A stretch of DNA of 64,000 nucleotides, from assembly GCF_932526225.1 (NCBI RefSeq), contig NC_064044.1, positions 1,805,001-1,869,000 on the forward strand, given 5' to 3'. Position 1 is the first letter of the stretch, and the number at the start of each line of letters is the position of its first letter. This document shows, piece by piece, positions 1-12,141 of this stretch. Position numbers and translations under genes: made by a program. Source of the DNA: Nematostella vectensis (taxonomy: Eukaryota; Cnidaria; Anthozoa; Actiniaria; Edwardsiidae). The notes under the pieces are model-generated. The model was given only the letters and a program-made list of their open reading frames with translations. It was not told the DNA's origin and did not search any database.

Positions 1-2236
1 TGGGATAGTTTACGATACCAATAGTATTAAAAGTAATTTTCATTACAATTCCCTTCAGCAATGCCACGTTAGTCTTTCGTTGCGGGCACTTGACTACTAA
101 CGCAGCTACCCGGGTTCGATTCCCGCTGATAGCCTACTTTTTTTTCTTTATTCTTTTTTTTAAATATCGATACTTAATTATACTGTTCTTGGTGTGTCAT
201 GACATAAAAAGAAGGTATAGGGACATTTTTATGTACTCTTAGCATCTTTGATGTGCTCATGCTTTGTTCAGGATCCTGTACATATTTTATGCACACAAGA
301 ACTAACTAGATTCCTTGGATAACTTGATTAAGTAGATTCTAACATAGTGCATAGCGCTCGATAGATTGATATACCTTTTTTTCCGAGTATACTGTTTTAT
401 TTTTCCTAATGTTACTTTTTGGAATTTACATTCGGAAAAAAAATTATCGATTGTAACCTTTTGGAGGTTACACTCGTAACACAAATTCCCGAATGTAACC
501 CTGAAGCATTTCCCGAATGTAACCTCCAGTCCGATGGTGACTTTGCTTGGGATAGTTTACGATACCAATAGTATTAAAAGTAATTTTCATTACAATTCCC
601 TTCAGCAATGCCACGTTAGTCTTTCGTTGCGGGCACTTGACTACTAACGCAGCGACCCGGGTTCGATTCCCGCTGATGGCCTATTTTCTTTTCTTTTTTT
701 AAATATCGATACTTAATTATACTGTTCTTGGTGTGTCATGACATAAAAAGAAGGTATAGGGACATTTTTATGTACTCTCGGCATCTTTGATGTGCTCATG
801 CTTTCTTCAGGATCCTGTACATATTTTATGCACACAAGAACTAACTAGATTCCTTGGATAACTTGATTAAGTAGATTCTAACATAGAGCATAGCGCTCGA
901 TAGATTGATATACCTTTATTTCCGAGTATACTGTTTTATTTTTCCTAATGTTACTTTTTGGAATTTACATTCGGAAAAAAAATTATCGATTGTAACCTTT
1001 TGGAGGTTACACTCGTAAAACAAATTCCCGAATGTAACCCTGAAGCTTTTCCCGAATGTAACCTCCAGTCCGATGGTGACTTTGCTTGGGATAGTTTACG
1101 ATACCAATAGTATTAAAAGTAATTTTCATTACAATTCCCTTCAGCAATGCCACGTTAGTCTTTCGTTGCGGGCACTTGACTACTAACGCAGCGGCCCGGG
1201 TTCGATTCCCGCTGATAGCCTACTTTTTTTTCTTTATTCTTTTTTTTAAATATCGATACTTATTTATACTGTTCTTGGTGTGTCATGACATAAAAAGAAG
1301 GTATAGGGACATTTTTATGTACTCTTAGCATCTTTGATGTGCTCATGCTTTGTTCAGGATCCTGTACATATTTTATGCACACAAGAACTAACTAGATTCC
1401 TTGGATAACTTGATTAAGTAGATTCTAACATAGTGCATAGCGCTCGATAGATTGATATACCTTTTTTTCCGAGTATACTGTTTTATTTTTCCTAATGTTA
1501 CTTTTTGGAATTTACATTCGGAAAAAAAATTATCGATTGTAACCTTTTGGAGGTTACACTCGTAACACAAATTCCCGAATGTAACCCTGAAGCATTTCCC
1601 GAATGTAACCTCCAGTCCGATGGTGACTTTGCTTGGGATAGTTTACGATACCAATAGTATTAAAAGTAATTTTCATTACAATTCCCTTCAGCAATGCCAC
1701 GTTAGTCTTTCGTTGCGGGCACTTGACTACTAACGCAGCGACCGGGTTTCTATTCCCGCTGATGGCCTATTTTTTTTTTTTTTTTTTTAAATATCGATAC
1801 TTAATTATACTGTTCTTGGTGTGTCATGACATAAAAAGAAGGTATAGGGACATTTTTATGTACTCTCAGCATCTTTGATGTGCTCATGCTTTGTTCAGGA
1901 TCCTGTACATATTTTATGCACACAAGAACTAACTAGATTCCTTGGATAATTTGATTAAGTAGATTCTAACATAGAGCATAGCGCTCGATAGATTGATATA
2001 CCTTTTTTTCCGAGTATACTGTTTTATTTTTCCTAATGTTACTTTTTGGAATTTACATTCGGAAAAACAATTATCGATTGTAACCTTTTGGAGGTTACAC
2101 TCGGAAAACAAATTCCCGAATGTAACCCTGAAGCTTTTCCCGAATGTAACCTCCAGTCCGATGGTGACTTTGCTTGGGATAGTTTACGATACCAATAGTA
2201 TTAAAAGTAATTTTCATTACAATTCCCTTCAGCAAT
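1..2236 (+). repeat. Array region A: ordinary units
   Basis: Anchors are at 115, 662, 1,201 and 1,748, with the window opening inside a unit. Units 1 and 3 share the AGCATT form of the GTAAC block and the CGTAACAC variant at its centre. The unit at 1,748 has the mutated T-loop form TTCTAT followed by a pure T tract of 19 residues. This mutated-loop plus pure-T form recurs near 3,642, 4,857, 6,614, 9,326 and 11,635 and defines a subfamily. Confidence 0.9.
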
Positions 2237-2912
2237 GCCACGTTAGTCTTTCGTTGCGGGCACTTGACTACTAACGCAGCTACCCGGTTTCGATTCCCGC
2301 TGATAGCGTATTTTTTTTTTCTTTATTTTTTTTTTAATATCGATACTTAATTATACTGTTCTTGGTGTGTCATGACATAAAAAAACGTATAGGGACATTT
2401 TTATGTACTCTCAGCATCTTTGATGTGCTCATGCTTTGTTCAGGATCCTGTGTATATTTAATGCACACAAGAATTAACTATATACCTTAGATCACTTGAT
2501 TTAGTAGATTCTAATGCAGAGCAGAGCGCGCGATAGATAGATATACATTTTTTTCCGATTATAATATTTTATTTTTCCTAATGTTAGTTTTTGGAATTTA
2601 CACTCGGAAAACAATTATCGATTGTAACCTTTTGGAGATTACACTCGTAAAAACAATTCCCGAATGTAACCCTGATGCTTTTCCCGAATGTAACCTACAG
2701 TCAGATGGTGACTTTGCTTGGGATTGTTTACGATACCAATAGAAAATTTATCGATTGTAACCTTTTATAATATACAGTGGTAAAAAAATTCCCGAATGAA
2801 ACCCTGAAGCTTTTCCCTAATGTAACCACCAGTCAGATTGTGACTTTGCTTGGGATAGTTTACGATACCAATAGTATTAAAAGTAATTTTCATTACAATT
2901 CCCTTCAGCAAT
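2237..2912 (+). repeat. Long unit 1 with 133-bp internal duplication
   Basis: The GTAAC-rich block is present twice: TTATCGATTGTAACC occurs at 2,615 and again at 2,748, an offset of 133 bp that matches the extra length. The first copy ends at ACCAATAG and the second begins immediately with AAAATTTATCG. The second copy is strongly diverged (ATAATATACAGTGG, GAATGAAACCC, CCCTAATGTAACCACC), so the duplication is old relative to the amplification of the long unit. Confidence 0.85.
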
Positions 2913-3589
2913 GCCACGTTAGTCTTTCGTTGCGGGCACTTGACTACTAACGCAGCGACCCGGTTTCGATTCCCGCTGATAGCGTATTTTTTTTTTCTTT
3001 ATTTTTTTTTTTAATATCGATACTTAATTATACTGTTCTTGGTGTGTCATGACATAAAAAAACGTATAGGGACATTTTTATGTACTCTCAGCATCTTTGA
3101 TGTGCTCATGCTTTGTTCAGGATCCTGTGTATATTTAATGCACACAAGAATTAACTATATACCTTAGATCACTTGATTTAGTAGATTCTAATGCAGAGCA
3201 GAGCGCGCGATAGATAGATATACATTTTTTTCCGATTATAATATTTTATTTTTCCTAATGTTAGTTTTTGGAATTTACACTCGGAAAACAATTATCGATT
3301 GTAACCTTTTGGAGATTACACTCGTAAAAACAATTCCCGAATGTAACCCTGATGCTTTTCCCGAATGTAACCTACAGTCAGATGGTGACTTTGCTTGGGA
3401 TTGTTTACGATACCAATAGAAAATTTATCGATTGTAACCTTTTATAATATACAGTGGTAAAAAAATTCCCGAATGAAACCCTGAAGCTTTTCCCTAATGT
3501 AACCACCAGTCAGATTGTGACTTTGCTTGGGATAGTTTACGATACCAATAGTATTAAAAGTAATTTTCATTACAATTCCCTTCAGCAAT
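2913..3589 (+). repeat. Long unit 2 (tandem copy of long unit 1)
   Basis: It is almost identical to the preceding long unit at an offset of about 676 bp, including all diverged bases of the internal second copy. This shows recent tandem duplication of the complete long unit. Confidence 0.85.
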
Positions 3590-4127
3590 GCCACGTTAGT
3601 CTTTTGTTGCGGGCACTTGACTACTAACGCAGCGACACGGTTTCTATTCCCGCTGATGGCCTATTTTTTTTTTTTTTTTAAATATCGATACTTAATTATA
3701 CTGTTCTTGGTGTGTCATGACATAAAAAAAAGGTATAGGGACATTTTTATGTACTCTCAGCATCTTTGATGTGCTCATGCTTTGTTCAGGATCCTGTACA
3801 TATTTTATGCACACAAGAACTAACTAGATTCCTTGGATAACTTGATTAAGTAGATTCTAACATAGAGCATAGCGCTCGATAGATTGATATACCTTTTTTT
3901 CCGAGTATACTGTTTTATTTTTCCTAATGTTACTTTTTGGAATTTACATTCGGAAAAACAATTATCGATTGTAACCTTTTGGAGGTTACACTCGTAAAAC
4001 AAATTCCCGAATGTAACCCTGAAGATTTTCCCGAATGTAACCTCCAGTCCGATGGTGACTTTGCTTGGGATAGTTTACGATACCAATAGTATTAAAAGTA
4101 ATTTTCATTACAATTCCCTTCAGCAAT

Positions 4128-4804
4128 GCCACGTTAGTCTTTCGTTGCGGGCACTTGACTACTAACGCAGCTACCCGGTTTCGATTCCCGCTGATAGCGT
4201 TTTTTTTTTTCTTTATTTTTTTTTTTAATATCGATACTTAATTATACTGTTCTTGGTGTGTCATGACATAAAAAAACGTATAGGGACATTTTTATGTACT
4301 CTCAGGATCTTTGATGTGCTCATGCTTTGTTCAGGATCCTGTGTATATTTAATGCACACAAGAATTAACTATATACCTTAGATCACTTGATTTAGTAGAT
4401 TCTAATGCAGAGCAGAGCGCGCGATAGATAGATATACATTTTTTTCCGATTATAATATTTTATTTTTCCTAATGTTAGTTTTTGGAATTTACACTCGGAA
4501 AACAATTATCGATTGTAACCTTTTGGAGATTACACTCGTAAAAACAATTCCCGAATGTAACCCTGATGCTTTTCCCGAATGTAACCTACAGTCAGATGGT
4601 GACTTTGCTTGGGATTGTTTACGATACCAATAGAAAATTTATCGATTGTAACCTTTTATAATATACAGTGGTAAAAAAATTCCCGAATGAAACCCTGAAG
4701 CTTTTCCCTAATGTAACCACCAGTCAGATTGTGACTTTGCTTGGGATAGTTTACGATACCCAATAGTATTAAAAGTAATTTTCATTACAATTCCCTTCAG
4801 CAAT
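4128..4804 (+). repeat. Long unit 3
   Basis: Same structure and diagnostic bases as long units 1 and 2. It has its own changes, such as CTCAGGATC near 4,303 and an extra C in GATACCCAATAG near 4,758. It follows a short unit that matches the short unit before long unit 1, so a short-long dimer was copied. Confidence 0.85.
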
Positions 4805-5340
4805 GCCACGTTAGTCTTTTGTTGCGGGCACTTGACTACTAACGCAGCGACCCGGTTTCTATTCCCGCTGATGGCCTATTTTTTTTTTTTTTAAATATCG
4901 ATACTTAATTATACTGTTCTTTGTGTGTCATGACATAAAAAGAAGGTATAGGGACATTTTTATGTACTCTCAGCATCTTTGATGTGCTCATGCTTTGTTC
5001 AGGATCCTGTACATATTTTATGCACACAAGAACTAACTAGATTCCTTGGATAACTTGATTAAGTAGATTCTAACATAGAACATAGCGCTCGATAGATTGA
5101 TATACCTTTTTTTCCGAGTATACTGTTTTATTTTTCCTAATGTTACTTTTTGGAATTTACATTCGGAAAAACAATTATCGATTGTAACCTTTTGGAGGTT
5201 ACACTCGTAAAACAAATTCCCGAATGTAACCCTGAAGCTTTTCCCGAATGTAACCTCCAGTCCGATGGTGACTTTGCTTGGGATAGTTTACGATACCAAT
5301 AGTATTAAAAGTAATTTTCATTACAATTCCCTTCAGCAAT

Positions 5341-6015
5341 GCCACGTTAGTCTTTCGTTGCGTGCACTTGACTACTAACGCAGCGACCCGGTTTCGATTC
5401 CCGCTGATAGCGTATTTTTTTTTCTTTATTTTTTTTTTAATATCGATACTTAATTACACTGTTCTTGGTGTGTCATGACATAAAAAAACGTATAGGGACA
5501 TTTTTATGTACTCTCAGCATCTTTGATGTGCTCATGCTTTGTTCAGGATCCTGTGTATATTTAATGCACACAAGAATTAACTATATACCTTAGATCACTT
5601 GATTTAGTAGATTCTAATGCAGAGCAGAGCGCGCGATAGATTGATATACCTTTTTTTCCGAGTATACTGTTTTATTTTTCCTAATGTTAGTTTTTGGAAT
5701 TTACACTCGGAAAACAATTATCGATTGTAACCTTTTGGAGATTACACTCGTAAAAACAATTCCCGAATGTAACCCTGATGCTTTTCCCGAATGTAACCTA
5801 CAGTCAGATGGTGACTTTGCTTGGGATTGTTTACGATACCAATAGAAAATTTATCGATTGTAACCTTTTATAATATACAGTGGTAAAAAAATTCCCGATA
5901 GTAACCCTGAAGCTTTTCCCGAATGTAACCTCCAGTCCGATGGTGACTTTGCTTGGGATAGTTTACGATACCAATAGTATTAAAAGTAATTTTCATTACA
6001 ATTCCCTTCAGCAAT
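5341..6015 (+). repeat. Long unit 4, hybrid at both internal junctions
   Basis: The middle section switches to the ordinary form (GATTGATATACC and CCGAGTATACTG) near 5,638-5,670, then returns to the long-unit form. The second internal copy starts diverged (ATAATATACAGTGG) but reverts to the ordinary sequence after TTCCCGATAGTAACC near 5,893. These switches look like gene conversion or crossover with ordinary units. The GCGTGCAC variant at 5,360-5,367 is shared only with the unit near 10,381. Confidence 0.85.
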
Positions 6016-7121
6016 GCCACGTTAGTCTTTCGTTGCGGGCACTTGACTACTAACGCAGCGGCCCGGGTTCGATTCCCGCTGATAGCCTACTTTTTTTTCT
6101 TTATTCTTTTTTTTAAATATCGATACTTAATTATACTGTTCTTGGTGTGTCATGACATAAAAAGAAGGTATAGGGACATTTTATGTACTCTTAGCATCTT
6201 TGATGTGCTCATGCTTTGTTCAGGATCCTGTACATATTTTATGCACACAAGAACTAACTAGATTCCTTGGATAACTTGATTAAGTAGATTCTAACATAGA
6301 GCATAGCGCTCGATAGATTGATATACCTTTTTTTCCGAGTATACTGTTTTATTTTTCCTAATGTTACTTTTTGGAATTTACATTCGGAAAAAAAATTATC
6401 GATTGTAACCTTTTGGAGGTTACACTCGTAACACAAATTCCCGAATGTAACCCTGAAGCATTTCCCGAATGTAACCTCCAGTCCGATGGTGACTTTGCTT
6501 GGGATAGTTTACGATACCAATAGTATTAAAAGTAATTTTCATTACAATTCCCTTCAGCAATGCCACGTTAGTCTTTCGTTGCGGGCACTTGACTACTAAC
6601 GCAGCGACCCGGTTTCTATTCCCGCTGATGGCCTATTTTTTTTTTTTTTTTTTTAAATATCGATACTTAATTATACTGTTCTTGGTGTGTCATGACATAA
6701 AAAGAAGGTATAGGGACATTTTTATGTACTCTCAGCATCTTTGATGTGCTCATGCTTTGTTCAGGATCCTGTACATATTTTATGCACACAAGAACTAACT
6801 AGATTCCTTGGATAACTTTATTAAGTAGATTCTAACATAGAGCATAGCGCTCGATAGATTGATATACCTTTTTTTTCGAGTATACTGTTTTATTTTTCCT
6901 AATGTTACTTTTTGGAATTTACATTCGGAAAAAAAATTATCGATTGTAACATTTTGGAGGTTACACTCGTAAAACAAATTCCCGAATGTAACCCTGAAGC
7001 TTTTCCCGAATGTAACCTCCAGTCCGATGGTGACTTTGCTTGGGATAGTTTACGATACCAATAGTATTAAAAGTAATTTTCATTACAATTCCCTTCAGCA
7101 ATGCCACGTTAGTCTTTCGTT
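5341..7121 (+). repeat. Duplicated block, copy 1 (partner 10,362-12,141)
   Basis: About 1.8 kb matches the downstream partner at an offset of 5,020-5,021 bp, with only homopolymer differences noticed. The left end cannot be fixed more closely than 5,240-5,362, because the adjoining spacer is the same in all units. The right end is set by the switch GTTGTGGGC near 7,120 against GTTGCGGGC near 12,141. Confidence 0.82.
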
Positions 7122-9101
7122 GTGGGCACTTGACTACTAACGCAGCTACCCGGGTTCGATTCCCGCTGATAGACTATTTTTTTTTCTTTATTTTTTTTTT
7201 TAAATATCGATACTTAATTATACTGTTCTTGGTGTGTCATGACATAAAAAGAAGGTATAGGGACATTTTTATGTACTCTCAGCATCTTTGATGTGCTCAT
7301 GCTTTGTTCAGGATCCTGTACATATTTTATGCACACAAGAACTAACTAGATTCCTTGGATAACTTGATTAAGTAGATTCTAACATAGAGCATAGCGCTCG
7401 ATAGATTGATATACATTTTTTCCCGAGAATACTGTTTTATTTTTTCTAATGTTACTTTTTCGGAATTTACATTCGGAAAAAAAATTATCGATTGTAACCT
7501 TTTGGAGGTTACACTCGTAAAACAAATTCCCGAATGTAACCCTGAAGCATTTCCCGAATGTAACCTCCAGTCCGATGGTGACTTTGCTTGGGATAGTTTA
7601 CGATACCAATAGTATTAAAAGTAATTTTCATTACAATTCCCTTCAGCAATGCCACGTTAGTCTTTCGTTGCGGGCACTTGACTACTAACGCAGCGACCCG
7701 GGTTCGATTCCCGCTGATAGCCTATTTTTTTTCTTTATTTTTTTTTAAATATCGATACTTAATTATACTGTTCTTGGTGTGTCATGACATAAAAAGAAGG
7801 TATAGGGACATTTTTATGTACTCTCAGCATCTTTGATGTGCTCATGCTTTGTTCAGGATCCTGTACATATTTTATGCAAACAAGAACTAACTAGATTCCT
7901 TGGATAACTTGATTAAGTAGATTCTAACATAGAGCATAGCGCCCGATAGATTGATATACCTTTATTTCCGAGTATACTGTTTTATTTTTCATAATGTTAC
8001 TTTTTGGAATTTACATTCGGAAAAAAATTATCGATTGTAACCTTTTGGAGGTTACACTCGTAAAACAAATTCCCGAATGTAACCCTGAAGCTTTACCCGA
8101 ATGTAACCTCCAGTCCGATGGTGACTTTGTTTGGGATAGTTTACGATACCAATAGTATTAAAAGTAATTTTCATTACAATTCCCTTCAGCAATGCCACGT
8201 TAGTCTTTCGTTGCGGGCACTTGACTACTAACGCAGCGGCCCGGGTTCGATTCCCGCTGTAGCCTATTTTTTTCTTTATTCTTTTTTTTTAAATATCGAT
8301 ACTTAATTATACTGTTCTTGGTGTGTCATGACATAAAAAGAAGGTATAGGGACATTTTTATGTACTCTCAGCATCTTTGATGTGCTCATGCTTTGTTCAG
8401 GATCCTGTACATAATTTATGCACACAAGAACTAACTAGATTCCTTGGATAACTTGATTAAGTAGATTCTAACATAGAGCATAGCGCTCGATAGATTGATA
8501 TACCTTTTTTTCTGAGTATACTGTTTTATTTTTCCTAATGTTACTTTTTGGAATGTACATTCGGAAAAAAAAATATCGCTTGTAACCTTTTGGAGGTTAC
8601 ACTCGTAACACAAATTCCCGAATGTAACCCTGAAGCATTTCCCGAATGTAACCTCCAGTCCGATGTTGACTTTGCTTGGGATAGTTTACGATACCAATAG
8701 TATTAAAAGTAATTTTCATTACAATTCCCTTCAGCAATGCCACGTTAGTCTTTCGTTGCGGGCACTTGACTACTAACGCAGCGACCCGGGTTCGATTCCC
8801 GCTGATGGCCTATTTTTTTTTTTTTTAAATATCGATACTTAATTATACTGTTCTTGGTGTGTCATGACATAAAAAGAAGGTATAGGGACATTTTTATGTA
8901 CTCTCAGCATCTTTGATGTGCTCATGCTTTGTTCAGGATCCTGTACATATTTTATGCACACAAGAACTAACTAGATTCCTTGGATAACTTGATTAAGTAG
9001 ATTCTAACATAGAGCATAGCGCTCGATAGATTGATATACCTTTTTTTCCGAGTATACTGTTTTATTTTTCCTAATGTTACTTTTTGGAATTTACATTCGG
9101 A

Positions 9102-10384
9102 AAAAAATTATCGATTGTAACCTTTTGGAGGTTACACTCGTAACACAAATTCCCGAATGTAACCCTGAAGCATTTCCCGAATGTAACCTCCAGTCCGATG
9201 GTGACTTTGCTTGGGATAGTTTACGATACCAATAGTATTAAAAGTAATTTTCATTACAATTCCCTTCAGCAATGCCACGTTAGTCTTTCGTTGCGGGCAC
9301 TTGACTACTAACGCAGCGACCCGGTTTCTATTCCCGCTGATGGCCTATTTTTTTTTTTTTTTTTTTAAATATCGATACTTAATTATACTGTTCTTGGTGT
9401 GTCATGACATAAAAAGAAGGTATAGGGACATTTTTATGTACTCTCAGCATCTTTGATGTGCTCATGCTTTGTTCAGGATCCTGTACATATTTTATGCACA
9501 CAAGAACTAACTACATTCCTTGGATAACTTTATTAAGTAGATTCTAACATAGAGCATAGCGCTCGATAGATTGATATACCTTTTTTTTCGAGTATACTGT
9601 TTTATTTTTCCTAATGTTACTTTTTGGAATTTACATTCGGAAAAAAAATTATCGATTGTAACATTTTGGAGGTTACACTCGTAAAACAAATTCCCGAATG
9701 TAACCCTGAAGCTTTTCCCGAATGTAACCTCCAGTCCGATGGTGACTTTGCTTGGGATAGTTTACGATACCAATAGTATTAAAAGTAATTTTCATTACAA
9801 TTCCCTTCAGCAATGCCACGTTAGTCTTTCGTTGTGGGCACTTGACTACTAACGCAGCTACCCGGGTTCGATTCCCGCTGATAGACTATTTTTTTTTCTT
9901 TATTTTTTTTTTAAATATCGATACTTAATTATACTGTTCTTGGTGTGTCATGACATAAAAAGAAGGTATAGGGACATTTTTATGTACTCTCAGCATCTTT
10001 GATGTGCTTATGCTTTGTTCAGGATCCTGTACATATTTTATGCACACAAGAACTAACTAGATTCCTTGGATAACTTGATTAAGTAGATTCTAACATAGAG
10101 CATAGCGCTCGATAGATTGATATACATTTTTTCCCGAGAATACTGTTTTATTTTTTCTAATGTTACTTTTTCGGAATTTACATTCGGAAAAAAAATTATC
10201 GATTGTAACCTTTTGGAGGTTACACTCGTAAAACAAATTCCCGAATGTAACCCTGAAGCATTTCCCGAATGTAACCTCCAGTCCGATGGTGACTTTGCTT
10301 GGGATAGTTTACGATACCAATAGTATTAAAAGTAATTTTCATTACAATTCCCTTCAGCAATGCCACGTTAGTCTTTCGTTGCGT
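9102..10384 (+). repeat. Copy of 6,391-7,673 at 2,711-2,712 bp offset
   Basis: Two rare features are shared with the upstream source: the CGAGAATACTG variant with TTTTTTCTAATG (7,425 and 10,136) and the GTTGTGGGC head (7,120 and 9,832). In the nine-unit repeat the expected partner of 7,155-7,703 is 12,175-12,723, but that unit is of a different type. One unit has therefore been replaced in one of the copies. Confidence 0.78.
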
Positions 10385-11036
10385 GCACTTGACTACTAAC
10401 GCAGCGACCCGGTTTCGATTCCCGCTGATAGCGTATTTTTTTTTCTTTATTTTTTTTTTAATATCGATACTTAATTACACTGTTCTTGGTGTGTCATGAC
10501 ATAAAAAAACGTATAGGGACATTTTTATGTACTCTCAGCATCTTTGATGTGCTCATGCTTTGTTCAGGATCCTGTGTATATTTAATGCACACAAGAATTA
10601 ACTATATACCTTAGATCACTTGATTTAGTAGATTCTAATGCAGAGCAGAGCGCGCGATAGATTGATATACCTTTTTTTCCGAGTATACTGTTTTATTTTT
10701 CCTAATGTTAGTTTTTGGAATTTACACTCGGAAAACAATTATCGATTGTAACCTTTTGGAGATTACACTCGTAAAAACAATTCCCGAATGTAACCCTGAT
10801 GCTTTTCCCGAATGTAACCTACAGTCAGATGGTGACTTTGCTTGGGATTGTTTACGATACCAATAGAAAATTTATCGATTGTAACCTTTTATAATATACA
10901 GTGGTGAAAAAATTCCCGATAGTAACCCTGAAGCTTTTCCCGAATGTAACCTCCAGTCCGATGGTGACTTTGCTTGGGATAGTTTACGATACCAATAGTA
11001 TTAAAAGTAATTTTCATTACAATTCCCTTCAGCAAT
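10362..11036 (+). repeat. Long unit 5, distant copy of long unit 4
   Basis: It shares the GCGTGCAC variant, both conversion-like switches and the TTCCCGATAGTAACC junction with the unit at 5,341-6,015, at an offset of 5,021 bp. One visible difference is GTGGTGAAAA near 10,903 against GTGGTAAAAA. It is the only long unit outside region B, so it came with a multi-unit duplication. Confidence 0.87.
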
Positions 11037-12141
11037 GCCACGTTAGTCTTTCGTTGCGGGCACTTGACTACTAACGCAGCGGCCCGGGTTCGATTCCCGC
11101 TGATAGCCTACTTTTTTTTCTTTATTCTTTTTTTTAAATATCGATACTTAATTATACTGTTCTTGGTGTGTCATGACATAAAAAGAAGGTATAGGGACAT
11201 TTTATGTACTCTTAGCATCTTTGATGTGCTCATGCTTTGTTCAGGATCCTGTACATATTTTATGCACACAAGAACTAACTAGATTCCTTGGATAACTTGA
11301 TTAAGTAGATTCTAACATAGAGCATAGCGCTCGATAGATTGATATACCTTTTTTTCCGAGTATACTGTTTTATTTTTCCTAATGTTACTTTTTGGAATTT
11401 ACATTCGGAAAAAAAATTATCGATTGTAACCTTTTGGAGGTTACACTCGTAACACAAATTCCCGAATGTAACCCTGAAGCATTTCCCGAATGTAACCTCC
11501 AGTCCGATGGTGACTTTGCTTGGGATAGTTTACGATACCAATAGTATTAAAAGTAATTTTCATTACAATTCCCTTCAGCAATGCCACGTTAGTCTTTCGT
11601 TGCGGGCACTTGACTACTAACGCAGCGACCCGGTTTCTATTCCCGCTGATGGCCTATTTTTTTTTTTTTTTTTTTAATATCGATACTTAATTATACTGTT
11701 CTTGGTGTGTCATGACATAAAAAGAAGGTATAGGGACATTTTTATGTACTCTCAGCATCTTTGATGTGCTCATGCTTTGTTCAGGATCCTGTACATATTT
11801 TATGCACACAAGAACTAACTAGATTCCTTGGATAACTTTATTAAGTAGATTCTAACATAGAGCATAGCGCTCGATAGATTGATATACCTTTTTTTTCGAG
11901 TATACTGTTTTATTTTTCCTAATGTTACTTTTTGGAATTTACATTCGGAAAAAAAATTATCGATTGTAACATTTTGGAGGTTACACTCGTAAAACAAATT
12001 CCCGAATGTAACCCTGAAGCTTTTCCCGAATGTAACCTCCAGTCCGATGGTGACTTTGCTTGGGATAGTTTACGATACCAATAGTATTAAAAGTAATTTT
12101 CATTACAATTCCCTTCAGCAATGCCACGTTAGTCTTTCGTT
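10362..12141 (+). repeat. Duplicated block, copy 2 (partner 5,341-7,121)
   Basis: Second copy of the 1.8-kb block, comprising long unit 5 and the two following ordinary units. Its upstream neighbour, 9,102-10,384, is a copy of a different part of the array, so the join near 10,384 is a recombination junction. Confidence 0.82.

Larger units (their letters stand above)
2237..6015 (+). repeat. Array region B: alternating short and long units (~1.21-kb dimer)
   Basis: Anchors are at 2,289, 2,965, 3,642, 4,180, 4,857 and 5,393. Long (~676 bp) and short (536-538 bp) units alternate as L-L-S-L-S-L, so the dimeric period is about 1,213 bp with one extra tandem long unit. Long units also carry a diverged middle section: TGTGTATATTTAATGC instead of TGTACATATTTTATGC, GAATTAACTATATACC, and GCAGAGCAGAGCGCGCG. 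They therefore form the most distinct subfamily in the window. Confidence 0.88.
6016..11036 (+). repeat. Array region C: units of the nine-unit, ~5,020-bp higher-order repeat
   Basis: Anchors are at 6,068, 6,614, 7,155, 7,703, 8,246, 8,791, 9,326, 9,867 and 10,414. Anchors from 5,393 to 8,246 recur at offsets of 5,020-5,021 bp (10,414, 11,089, 11,635, 12,175, 12,723 and 13,266). The shared rare variants include ATGCAAACAAG (7,874 and 12,894), GCCCGATAG (7,941 and 12,961) and TTTCATAATG (7,987 and 13,007). Confidence 0.85.

Noticed and set aside
302-484. A minus-strand open frame of 60 codons that recurs in dozens of units (for example 1388-1570, 3820-4002, 6254-6436, 39209-39391, 52334-52516)
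   Set aside because: It lies over the GTAAC-rich block and depends on the exact A-run length (for example eight A residues). Units with one A fewer, such as near 9,100 or 38,805, lose it. Its conservation is no greater than that of the surrounding repeat, and it has no recognisable domain.
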